Below are positions 24,097 through 29,566 of a DNA stretch of 29,566 nucleotides, piece after piece (positions within the stretch are counted from its first letter, which is position 1; each line of letters starts with the position of its first letter). Under the pieces are notes generated by a model. That model worked only from the letters and a program-made list of their open reading frames with translations, had not been told where the DNA came from and ran no database searches. A program made the translations under genes and the position numbers. The stretch comes from Nitrospirota bacterium. Its GTDB lineage: Bacteria > Nitrospirota > Thermodesulfovibrionia > JACRGW01. Where the stretch lies: NCBI GenBank assembly GCA_016212195.1, contig JACRGW010000021.1, positions 1-29,566 on the forward strand, read 5' to 3'.

Positions 24097-24446
24097 CTTT
24101 TAGACCTCTGTATTCCTTTAGCCAGAATCGGTCTTTGGCTTTTTTCTTCTGGTTCCTTTACTATAAAGATATTTTTTCTATCAGGAACCTTGAATCCCAA
24201 ATGACTCGTAGCAATCTTTTCTATCCTATCTAAAGAGGTAAGGGTTGATACCTCAAGAAGAAGTCCCTTATTCTCTTTCAATATTTCCTTCTTCGTAGCC
24301 TCCATTCTTTCTATCTGATATCCAAGCCTCAACACCTGAGTCCCCTGCCACACAACAAGAAGGAAGCTCATAATGACAAGGGAAAACAGAACCAGTTTAA
24401 CGAGAATGGGATTAAGATTCAGTCTTCTCTTTACTCTTCTGCTCAT
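24093..24446 (-). CDS. ftsL: Cell division protein FtsL
   Basis: A 117-residue bitopic protein. A basic start (MSRRVKRRLN) is followed by a transmembrane helix at about 15-37 and a leucine-zipper-like coiled coil at about 40-70 (RMEATKKEILKENKGLLLEV). SLDRIEKIATSHLGFKVPD at 71-89 matches the FtsL/DivIC pattern of a DRIExIAxxxLGF segment. FtsL forms a complex with FtsQ and FtsB and activates FtsWI. Sequence conservation is low in this family, so the call also rests on its position between rsmH and ftsI. GGAG lies 11 bases upstream of the ATG, inside a heptad array. Confidence 0.88.
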   Translation of the reverse strand: MSRRVKRRLNLNPILVKLVLFSLVIMSFLLVVWQGTQVLRLGYQIERMEATKKEILKENKGLLLEVSTLTSLDRIEKIATSHLGFKVPDRKNIFIVKEPEEKSQRPILAKGIQRSKS

Positions 24447-24454
24447 CTCTTTTT

Positions 24455-24489
24455 AAACTCCTAACTCTAAACTCATAACTCCGAACTTT
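24455..24489 (-). repeat. Heptad array between rsmH and ftsL
   Basis: Five 7-mers on the plus strand: AAACTCC, TAACTCT, AAACTCA, TAACTCC, GAACTTT. It fills most of the 45-bp gap. The words are shared with the right arm of the palindrome at 5202-5232. Confidence 0.85.
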
Positions 24490-24491
24490 AT

Positions 24492-25376
24492 CTATATCGC
24501 CTCGGCTACTCTCAGTTTTGCACTCCTTGCCCTCGGATTTTTCTTTACCTCTTCGATACCCGGGATAAGCGGTTTTTTTGTCAGCACCCTAAGCCCCTCA
24601 CTCTGTTTGAAACTATCTTTGACAATCCTGTCCTCTAATGAATGAAAGGATATGACGCAGAACCTCCCCCCTTTTCTAAGTAATTGTGAACCATCTTTTA
24701 ATGCCCTACGGATAGAATTAAGCTCATCATTCACAAATATCCTGAGGGCCTGAAATGTCTTAGTTGCTGGATGGATCCTTTTACTGCCTTTTGGGAATAA
24801 TTCTGTTATCAACCGTGCAAGATCTCTCGGAATCTTTATTGGTCTTGCCCTAACAATAGCCCTGGCTATCCTTTTAGCAATCCTCTCCTCACCATACATC
24901 CTTATTATCTCGGCAAGTTTATTCTCAGGAAACCTATTGACTACATCGGATGCCTTCATTTCCTTTGACATATCTATCCTCATATCCAGAGGACCTGTAT
25001 CATTAAAACTGAACCCTCTCCCAGACTTAAGCTGGATTGAAGAAACACCCAGATCAAGAAGTATTCCGTCTACCCTGTCAATTCCGAGTCCCTGAAGTAT
25101 CTCTCTCAGGTCTGAATAATTTCCTTTTATCAATATCAATCCCTCACTGAGATCCCTGAGATTACGGGCAGCCACCTCCAGAGTCTCAACATCAACATCA
25201 ATCCCGATAAGCCTTCCTCCAGGGATTATCCTCTTCAGGATCTCCCTTGCATGACCTCCACCACCTATAGTTCCATCAATAAATATCTTACCGGGACAGG
25301 GATCAAGACTTTCAACCACCTCTTTCAATAAAACCGGGATATGACCATTTCTTTCGACAGAGAATCCAGACATCAA
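24492..25376 (-). CDS. rsmH: 16S rRNA (cytosine1402-N4)-methyltransferase
   Basis: A 294-residue SAM-dependent enzyme that methylates N4 of C1402 in 16S rRNA. The N-terminal HIPVLLKEVVESL and the SAM-binding IDGTIGGGGHAREIL at 33-47 are clear. ILLDLGVSSIQLKSGRGFSF followed by GPLDMRID is the catalytic-site block, and CVISFHSLEDRIVK and NPRARSAKLRVAE close the protein. The start (ATGATG) overlaps the mraZ stop by four bases, the usual mraZ-rsmH join. Motifs and length are normal. Confidence 0.98.
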   Translation of the reverse strand: MMSGFSVERNGHIPVLLKEVVESLDPCPGKIFIDGTIGGGGHAREILKRIIPGGRLIGIDVDVETLEVAARNLRDLSEGLILIKGNYSDLREILQGLGIDRVDGILLDLGVSSIQLKSGRGFSFNDTGPLDMRIDMSKEMKASDVVNRFPENKLAEIIRMYGEERIAKRIARAIVRARPIKIPRDLARLITELFPKGSKRIHPATKTFQALRIFVNDELNSIRRALKDGSQLLRKGGRFCVISFHSLEDRIVKDSFKQSEGLRVLTKKPLIPGIEEVKKNPRARSAKLRVAEAI

Positions 25377-25819
25377 ATCCCTAAATTAGCCAAGACATCT
25401 ATTATTCTATCTTTGTCTTCTTCCTTGTCTTCAAGCATTATGGCCTTATCCCATTTCTTCCTGTCCCAGATCTCAATTTTATTACCTACACCAACAAGGC
25501 AGACCTCCTTATTCAACTCTGCATAATTCCTGAGCGTAGGTGGTATAAGTATTCGGCCCTGCCTATCAAGCTCACCCTCCATGGCGGCAGAGATAAAATA
25601 TCTCTGAAAAAATCTCACCTCCTTCTTCATAGGCAGGGCCTTAATCTTTTCTATGATCATCTCCCATTCATCAGGAGGGTAAGCAACGATGCACTTGTCA
25701 ATATCGTTTGTCAATACAAGCTTGTTGTCGTATCTTTCGGCAATGATCTCACGAAATTTTACCGGTATACTTACTCTACCTTTTGTATCTATGTTATGTA
25801 TAAATCTACCCTGAAACAT
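25373..25819 (-). CDS. mraZ: Transcriptional regulator MraZ
   Basis: A 148-residue DNA-binding protein made of two SpoVT-AbrB-like halves. The first has MFQGRFIHNIDTKGRVSIPV at 1-20, the second EGELDRQGRILIPPTLRNYA at about 83-102. In other bacteria MraZ forms a ring and binds TGGGN repeats ahead of its own operon, regulating dcw transcription. Here such repeats lie directly before the start codon. It is the first gene of the dcw run. The start ATG has GGGAG ten bases upstream within one of the repeats. Confidence 0.97.
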   Translation of the reverse strand: MFQGRFIHNIDTKGRVSIPVKFREIIAERYDNKLVLTNDIDKCIVAYPPDEWEMIIEKIKALPMKKEVRFFQRYFISAAMEGELDRQGRILIPPTLRNYAELNKEVCLVGVGNKIEIWDRKKWDKAIMLEDKEEDKDRIIDVLANLGI

Positions 25820-25820
25820 T

Positions 25821-25845
25821 TACCACTTTCTCCCACTTTTTCCCA
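25821..25845 (-). promoter_or_regulatory. MraZ operator (three boxes, 10-bp spacing)
   Basis: Reading the minus strand, TGGGA (25845-25841), TGGGA (25835-25831) and TGGTA (25825-25821) are each separated by five bases (AAAAG, GAAAG). This is the known MraZ box pattern of TGGGN with 5-nt spacers. The boxes lie between the -10 element and the start codon, so bound MraZ would cover the transcription start and the ribosome binding site sequence. Confidence 0.9.
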
Positions 25846-25854
25846 CTTAAACGC

Positions 25855-25882
25855 AGTATATCAAACTTTTTAGGTTTGTCAA
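25855..25882 (-). promoter_or_regulatory. Sigma70-type promoter of the dcw cluster
   Basis: A perfect -35 TTGACA (plus-strand TGTCAA at 25877-25882) and a -10 TATACT (AGTATA at 25855-25860) are separated by 16 bp. The predicted transcript starts near 25848, about 29 bases before the mraZ ATG. The MraZ boxes follow at once. Confidence 0.88.
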
Positions 25883-26123
25883 GAAAAAAATGAGAAAAAA
25901 TAGAGACTTTCAGGATAATGGAAAACCTGTCTTATCAAAAATACAATATAAGGTATGATCGACTTTAGTCGAACCAATATATGGTAAGATTTTTTGTTTA
26001 CTATAAAGATTTAAAAATATCAATTTATATAAAACCTGTTGAACTTCCAGTCGAAATAAGGTAAGTTATGATAACGTTATCTTTGTATTATTATCTTATT
26101 CAAAAGTTATAAGGAAAAAGTTC
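25883..26123. other. Divergent intergenic region with palindromes and direct repeats
   Basis: This very A/T-rich stretch lies between the mraZ promoter and the plus-strand gene at 26124. It holds TCGACT-TT-AGTCGA at 25959-25972, a perfect 12-bp palindrome GATAACGTTATC at 26070-26081, and related words ATATAAGGTATGAT (about 25947), ATATATGGTAAGAT (about 25977) and AATAAGGTAAGTT (about 26055). AAGGA at 26111-26115, eight bases before ATG 26124, is the ribosome binding site. No convincing -35/-10 pair for the plus-strand gene was found. Confidence 0.55.
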
Positions 26124-27128
26124 ATGTCTCATAGAGCTGTAGCCCTTTTCTCTGGCGGTCTTGATAGTACCCTTGCTATACTATTGATCCTCAGACAGGG
26201 AATAGAAGTAACGGCAATCACATTTCTCACTCATTTTGGCTGCGATATAACTGACAGATCCTCCTGCTCTAAAGATCCAGCTCCGATTGCAAGTAAATAC
26301 GGTTTCGATCTTAAGCTCTTTCATTTAGGAGAACGATTTGTAGAGATTGTCAAGAATCCTCACTACGGCCATGGTAGAAATATGAACCCCTGTATTGATT
26401 GCAGGGTTCTTATGCTCAGAGAAGCAAAGACATTAATGGAACTTATCGGTGCAGATTTTGTTATTTCTGGAGAGGTTCTTGGCCAGAGACCTATGTCTCA
26501 GAGAAGAGATACCCTTGATCTAATAGCAAAGGATAGTGGGTTAAGAGGACTACTACTCAGGCCCCTATCTGCAAAACTCCTTCCCATAACGGTTCCTGAA
26601 ATAAAGAGTATAGTGGATAGGGAAAAGTTACTTTCTATAAGTGGGAGGTCAAGAAAGATACAGGCGTTCCTTGCTGAGGAGTTTAGCCTCAAGAGTTTTC
26701 CAACTCCTTCTTCAGGATGTCTCCTAACAGATCCTATATATTCAAGACGCCTGAGAGACCTACTACAATATACACCAAATCCTGACTTTGATGACCTCAA
26801 TCTCCTTAAGATAGGCAGACATTTCAGACCATCAGGAGAATGTAAGATAATAGTTGGGAGGAACAAAGAAGAAAACCTCAAACTAAGGAAAATGAAGGAT
26901 AAGAATGATCTTATCATGGACGTTAGAGGAACAGGCAGCCCCCTGGTTCTCCTTAGAGGAAACAATATTGGGGAATTCATAGAACTTGGTGCATCACTCT
27001 GTGCAAGATATTCTGATCTTAAAAATAACCCTGAAGTTTCAGTTACACTAACTGATGGACAGGGAGAGGAAATTATAAAGGTTACGCCAGCCAATCAAGA
27101 CATAATCGGAAAATACAGGCTAAGCTGA
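26124..27128 (+). CDS. PP-loop ATPase, tRNA thiolation-like, with NFACT-R/DUF814-like C-terminus
   Basis: A 334-residue protein. FSGGLDST at 9-16 is the ATP pyrophosphatase PP-loop found in MnmA, ThiI and relatives. NPCIDCR (Cys90, Cys93) and SSGCLLTDP (Cys199) sit where tRNA thiolases keep catalytic or cluster-binding cysteines. SGEVLGQRPMSQ resembles the ThiI/MnmA region after the PP-loop fold. Residues about 240-285 (GRNKEENLKLRKMKDKNDL then RGTGSPLVLL) resemble the NFACT-R/DUF814 domain. A tRNA-thiolating role is inferred. It is not canonical MnmA, because that C-terminal architecture is missing, nor ThiI, because no THUMP domain precedes the PP-loop. AAGGA eight bases upstream supports the ATG. 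It diverges from the dcw cluster. Confidence 0.75.
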   Translation: MSHRAVALFSGGLDSTLAILLILRQGIEVTAITFLTHFGCDITDRSSCSKDPAPIASKYGFDLKLFHLGERFVEIVKNPHYGHGRNMNPCIDCRVLMLREAKTLMELIGADFVISGEVLGQRPMSQRRDTLDLIAKDSGLRGLLLRPLSAKLLPITVPEIKSIVDREKLLSISGRSRKIQAFLAEEFSLKSFPTPSSGCLLTDPIYSRRLRDLLQYTPNPDFDDLNLLKIGRHFRPSGECKIIVGRNKEENLKLRKMKDKNDLIMDVRGTGSPLVLLRGNNIGEFIELGASLCARYSDLKNNPEVSVTLTDGQGEEIIKVTPANQDIIGKYRLS

Positions 27129-27187
27129 TTCTGAACTAAGACTGCATTTAGAGATGAAAGAGATGTTTCAAGATTTCTGGAGATAAA

Positions 27188-27715
27188 ATGGAAGAAAAAC
27201 TTACAAATTTCTATGAACTCTTTACAAGGAGAAGGTCAGTAAGGGATTTTAGCGAAAGGGATATCGATAATGATATTCTTGACAGAATCCTCGAGATTGG
27301 CCGCAGGGCACCAAGTGCAGCAAATTGTCAGCCCTGGCATTTTATAGTTCAACGGAAAAAAGACAGAAAAGACTTTGACGAATTACTCAAAAAGAATTTT
27401 TCAACTGCACCTGTCATCATTGTCGGATGTGCTGAGAAAGAGAAGGCATGGGTAAGGAAGGCTGACAGTATAAACTATGCATGGGTGGACGTTACTATAG
27501 CACTTACCGAAATGCTGGCTTCAGCTACTGCTGAAGGCCTGGGGACATGCTGGATCGCTGCCTTCGACCCCGAGAAGGTTAAGACTGTTCTCAGGATTCC
27601 TCCGAGGATAGATGTGGTAGCAGCTATTGCCATGGGATATCCCAAAGAGCCACTTATAAGGGAAGAAAAAAGAAGGAAAGATATAAAGGAGATAGTCCAT
27701 TATAACGGCTGGTAA
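27188..27715 (+). CDS. Nitroreductase family protein
   Basis: A 175-residue flavoprotein-like protein. LFTRRRSVRDFSERDI at about 12-27 and GRRAPSAANCQPWHFIVQ at about 39-56 are the FMN-binding segments of the nitroreductase family. WVDVTIALTEMLASATAEGLGTCWIAAF and AIAMGYPKE complete the fold. Such proteins reduce nitro compounds, quinones or other substrates with NAD(P)H as FMN-bound dimers; the true substrate cannot be read from the sequence. GGAG five bases before the ATG supports the start. It follows the PP-loop gene after 59 bases and may share its transcript. Confidence 0.93.
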   Translation: MEEKLTNFYELFTRRRSVRDFSERDIDNDILDRILEIGRRAPSAANCQPWHFIVQRKKDRKDFDELLKKNFSTAPVIIVGCAEKEKAWVRKADSINYAWVDVTIALTEMLASATAEGLGTCWIAAFDPEKVKTVLRIPPRIDVVAAIAMGYPKEPLIREEKRRKDIKEIVHYNGW

Positions 27716-27769
27716 AAATATCAGTTTATGAAATCATTCAGCCTTTAGATTTATAAATAATAAAATAAA

Positions 27770-27805
27770 AAGGCAGGTAAGAATTTTTAAATACTTACCT
27801 GCCTT
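27770..27805 (-). terminator. Strong hairpin terminator, best for the minus strand
   Basis: A perfect 12-bp stem AAGGCAGGTAAG (27770-27781) and CTTACCTGCCTT (27794-27805), with a 12-base loop. On the minus strand the stem is followed by TTTTTATTTTATTATTT, a good U-rich tract, so it ends the SWIB gene. The plus strand after the stem (AAATTTCATAAT) is a poor tract, so termination of the nitroreductase transcript may be weaker. Confidence 0.88.
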
Positions 27806-27846
27806 AAATTTCATAATAAGCAAAAACTATTTAACTATACCTTAAA

Positions 27847-28197
27847 TTAGCTCAAATGTCTGCTGACCAGTTTGGTCATCTCAAACATTGATAGCGTCCT
27901 CCTGCCTCCAAATATCGGCATCAGGTTTTCGTCTGCATTAATATTCCTCTTATTCACTGTATCCTGCAGCCTATTCTTCTTGATGTACTGCCATAACCTC
28001 TTGGTTACCTCTGTCCTCGGGAGTGGCTTGCTTCCGACTATCTTTGAGAGAGCATCGCTGATCCTCATTGGTTTCATGAATGCCGGATTTGGCTTCCTTT
28101 TGGACTTCGCCTTCTTAACCTTTTTCTTCAAAACCTTTTTCTTCACCACCTTCTTTACTTTCTTTTTCTTTACTGCCTTTTTCTTCTTCTCTGCCAT
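27847..28197 (-). CDS. SWIB/MDM2-domain protein with lysine-rich histone-like N-terminus
   Basis: A 116-residue protein starting at the ATG five bases after GGAGG (AAGGAGGTGA). An ATG nine codons upstream lacks such a signal. Residues 3-35 are almost all Lys, Val and Ala (KKKKAVKKKKVKKVVKKK), like the tails of histone H1 or bacterial HU-like nucleoid proteins. Residues 38-116 form a SWIB domain: FMKPMRISDALSKIVG, then LPRTEVTKRLWQYIKKNRLQ and PIFGGRRTLSMFEMTKLVS. SWIB domains are common in eukaryotic chromatin-remodelling complexes and occur in some bacteria such as Chlamydia. A DNA-binding or nucleoid role is inferred. It has its own promoter and terminator. Confidence 0.92.
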   Translation of the reverse strand: MAEKKKKAVKKKKVKKVVKKKVLKKKVKKAKSKRKPNPAFMKPMRISDALSKIVGSKPLPRTEVTKRLWQYIKKNRLQDTVNKRNINADENLMPIFGGRRTLSMFEMTKLVSRHLS

Positions 28198-28219
28198 TTT
28201 CACCTCCTTTTTGTTTTTT

Positions 28220-28236
28220 GGCATCTCTATGATGCC
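28220..28236 (-). promoter_or_regulatory. Small hairpin or operator in the SWIB gene 5' leader
   Basis: GGCATC (28220-28225) and GATGCC (28231-28236) flank five bases. In the mRNA it lies between the predicted start of transcription (near 28255) and the ribosome binding site, followed by an A-rich stretch. It could be a leader stem or a repressor site. Confidence 0.45.
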
Positions 28237-28261
28237 TTATGGTTATTTATAATTTGGTAAA

Positions 28262-28290
28262 ATCGTATCAGAGATTTATCATCTTGTCAA
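28262..28290 (-). promoter_or_regulatory. Sigma70-type promoter of the SWIB gene
   Basis: A perfect -35 TTGACA (plus strand 28285-28290) is followed after 17 bp by TACGAT (28262-28267). The -35 element overlaps the TGA stop codon of the upstream phosphatase gene (28287-28289). Confidence 0.85.
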
Positions 28291-29072
28291 TAGGTTTTTC
28301 TTAAATTTAACACCTTAACCATCTCCCCGTGGATTTTTCCGTTACTCGCAAGGATCTCTTTGGAGAAGATATTAAATGTCCCTCCTTTAAAATCTGTTAC
28401 TTCCCCTCTTGCCTCCTTCACAATCAAGTATCCTGCTGCCATATCCCAGGGTTTGAGTTTCATCTCCCAGAATCCATCGAACCTGCCTGATGCGACATAA
28501 CAGAGATCGAGTGCAGCAGAGCCTGCCCTCCTTATCCCCTGGGCACCGAGTATAAAATTAGAGAAATGGTCAAGGTTATTCTCTGGACTCACCCTCACAT
28601 CATAGGCAAAACCAGTAGCAAGAAGCGCCTCTGAGAGTTTTTCGGTCTTTGAGACATTGATTTTCTTTCTATTGAGATAGGCACCTTTACCTTTCAGAGC
28701 AACATAGATCTCTTTCCTTAAAGGGTCAAAGACAACCCCCAAAATTACCCTCTCTTTTTTCTCTAAGGCTATAGAAATTGAGAAACAGGGGAAGCCGTGG
28801 GCATAATTTGTGGTACCATCAAGGGGATCGATAATCCACCTGTATTCTGCCTTCCTGTTTAATCCTTCTCCCTCTTCTGCAAGGATATCATGGTCTGGAT
28901 ACTCTCTCTTAAGTATCTTAGTGATCCTCTGCTCTGACCTGAGATCAATCTCAGTGATAAGGTTTATCTCACCTTTATAGCCTATCTTATGCCTCTTCCC
29001 AAAATTTCTCCTTAATATGTCACCAGCCTCCATGGCTGCCTTTAAGGCGGTCTTTTTAAAATTATGGTGCAT
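28287..29072 (-). CDS. Inositol monophosphatase family protein
   Basis: A 261-residue Mg-dependent, Li-sensitive-type phosphatase. AEEGEG at about 65-70 and IDPLDGTTNYAHGFPCFSIS at 81-100 are the metal-binding motifs, and KPWDMAAGYLIVKEARGEVTD near 207-227 is the second signature. Family members dephosphorylate inositol-1-phosphate, fructose-1,6-bisphosphate, NADP or 3'-phosphoadenosine compounds; the substrate is not decided by these motifs. The chosen ATG gives a normal first helix (TALKAAMEAGDILRRNFG). It has no clear Shine-Dalgarno, while an internal ATG at 29033 has AAGG but would cut the helix. It diverges from the gene at 29198. Confidence 0.92.
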   Translation of the reverse strand: MHHNFKKTALKAAMEAGDILRRNFGKRHKIGYKGEINLITEIDLRSEQRITKILKREYPDHDILAEEGEGLNRKAEYRWIIDPLDGTTNYAHGFPCFSISIALEKKERVILGVVFDPLRKEIYVALKGKGAYLNRKKINVSKTEKLSEALLATGFAYDVRVSPENNLDHFSNFILGAQGIRRAGSAALDLCYVASGRFDGFWEMKLKPWDMAAGYLIVKEARGEVTDFKGGTFNIFSKEILASNGKIHGEMVKVLNLRKTY

Positions 29073-29093
29073 GATATAAAATGAAAAATATCT

Positions 29094-29121
29094 TTGATAT
29101 TAAAAGAAAAACCTATAAAAT
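29094..29121 (+). promoter_or_regulatory. Possible promoter with overlapping palindrome
   Basis: TTGATA (29094-29099) and TAAAAT (29116-29121) are 16 bp apart on the plus strand. AATATC-TTT-GATATT (29087-29101), a perfect palindrome with 6-bp arms, overlaps the -35. The position fits transcription of the solute-binding gene that starts near 29198. Confidence 0.4.
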
Positions 29122-29197
29122 AGTCTTTACAGTCATTACTAACATTGGATCGCATTTTCAAATAATTGTGGGACGACATGGCAAGGAATTATCTCAT

Positions 29198-29566
29198 ATG
29201 GGTTCAAATATTTCAAGGCTCAAGGATATGACTCTCAGAATAGGACACATTTCTACCTTCTACCATACCGCTATTCTATTGATGAAAAGGAGAGACCTTA
29301 TTGAACGCCTCGGTATTGATGTCGAATGGAGGCTCTTCGGTACAGGGCCTGCTATCGTGGATGCCTTCGGGAGAGAGGAGCTTGACCTCGCATACATCGG
29401 ATTACCCCCTGCCATCATAGGAATAGGCAGGGGTACCGATATTGTTTGTATCGCAGGAGGTCATATGGAAGGGACAGTTATTACTGGTAAAAAAGACTTC
29501 GTTGGTTTTCCAGAAGAGCAAGACTTAGCTGTAATCCTTGGGCAACTAAAAGGTAAAAGGATCGGA
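29198..29566 (+). CDS. NMT1/NitT-type ABC solute-binding protein (partial, 3' end outside window)
   Basis: An open frame that runs off the right edge. The recognisable part reads LRIGHISTFYHTAILLMKRR, then WRLFGTGPAIVDAFGREELD, then LAYIGLPPAIIGIGRGTDIV and CIAGGHMEGT. This is the pattern of NMT1/THI5-like periplasmic binding domains used for nitrate, sulfonate or thiamine precursors. The frame is open back to an ATG at 29081, but that would leave eight bases to the divergent gene and place the predicted promoter inside the gene. ATG 29198 has AAGGA ten bases upstream and is preferred; ATG 29228 is also possible. No signal peptide is visible in any of these, which is unusual for a transported binding protein. 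Confidence 0.75.
   Translation, partial: MGSNISRLKDMTLRIGHISTFYHTAILLMKRRDLIERLGIDVEWRLFGTGPAIVDAFGREELDLAYIGLPPAIIGIGRGTDIVCIAGGHMEGTVITGKKDFVGFPEEQDLAVILGQLKGKRIG

Noticed and set aside
26498..27094. 198-residue minus-strand ORF opposite the PP-loop gene
   Set aside because: Antisense to a gene with clear catalytic motifs; its own sequence is Ser/Leu/Arg-rich and shows no known domain.

Overview
The window looks like the division and cell wall (dcw) region of a moderately AT-rich, diderm-type bacterium. The gene order mraZ-rsmH-ftsL-ftsI-murE-murF-mraY-dacA-murD-ftsW-murG-murC-murB-ddl-ftsQ-ftsA-ftsZ is followed by a B12-type radical SAM gene, yggS, proC, yggT and divIVA. MurE carries the DNPR motif of meso-diaminopimelate ligases. 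FtsL, FtsQ, FtsA and the FtsZ tail DIPTFLRKQ are all present. DivIVA downstream of ftsZ suggests a Nitrospirota- or Desulfobacterota-like lineage; this is inference from gene order, with no database search.

Layout. Bases 1-235 (minus) hold the start of an oligopeptide-type ABC solute-binding lipoprotein. Bases 491-1644 (plus) hold two overlapping membrane-protein genes (zinc-ribbon/Yip1-like and DUF2752-like). Bases 1653-25819 (minus) hold about 23 closely packed genes, most joined by short stop/start overlaps. They are read from a strong sigma70-type promoter at 25855-25882, followed by three MraZ boxes between the promoter and the mraZ start codon. Divergently, 26124-27715 (plus) encode a PP-loop thiolase-like protein and a nitroreductase. 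A strong hairpin at 27770-27805 ends the minus-strand gene for a lysine-rich SWIB-domain protein. This gene has its own promoter, lying over the stop codon of an inositol monophosphatase family gene. The window ends in a divergent gene for an NMT1/NitT-type solute-binding protein.

How the genes work together. MurC, MurD, MurE and MurF build the UDP-MurNAc-pentapeptide from MurB product and Ddl-made D-Ala-D-Ala. MraY and MurG make lipid I and lipid II. FtsW and FtsI polymerise and cross-link septal wall, and DacA trims stem peptides. FtsZ, FtsA, FtsQ and FtsL form the divisome scaffold, and DivIVA probably marks poles or septum.

The most unusual signal is a family of short degenerate tandem arrays with a 7-bp unit, scattered through the minus-strand cluster between about 3.6 and 24.5 kb. 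I count 13 clear or probable sites plus two weak ones. The heptamer differs between sites, but sites share words. At three gene junctions the arrays form imperfect palindromes of about 60-75 bp. Inside proC, yggS, ddl, murB, murF and murD they are read in frame and encode 7-residue-periodic loops. In dacA an inverted pair encodes the signal peptide. I did not see such arrays in the flanking 1-1.6 kb or 25.8-29.5 kb.
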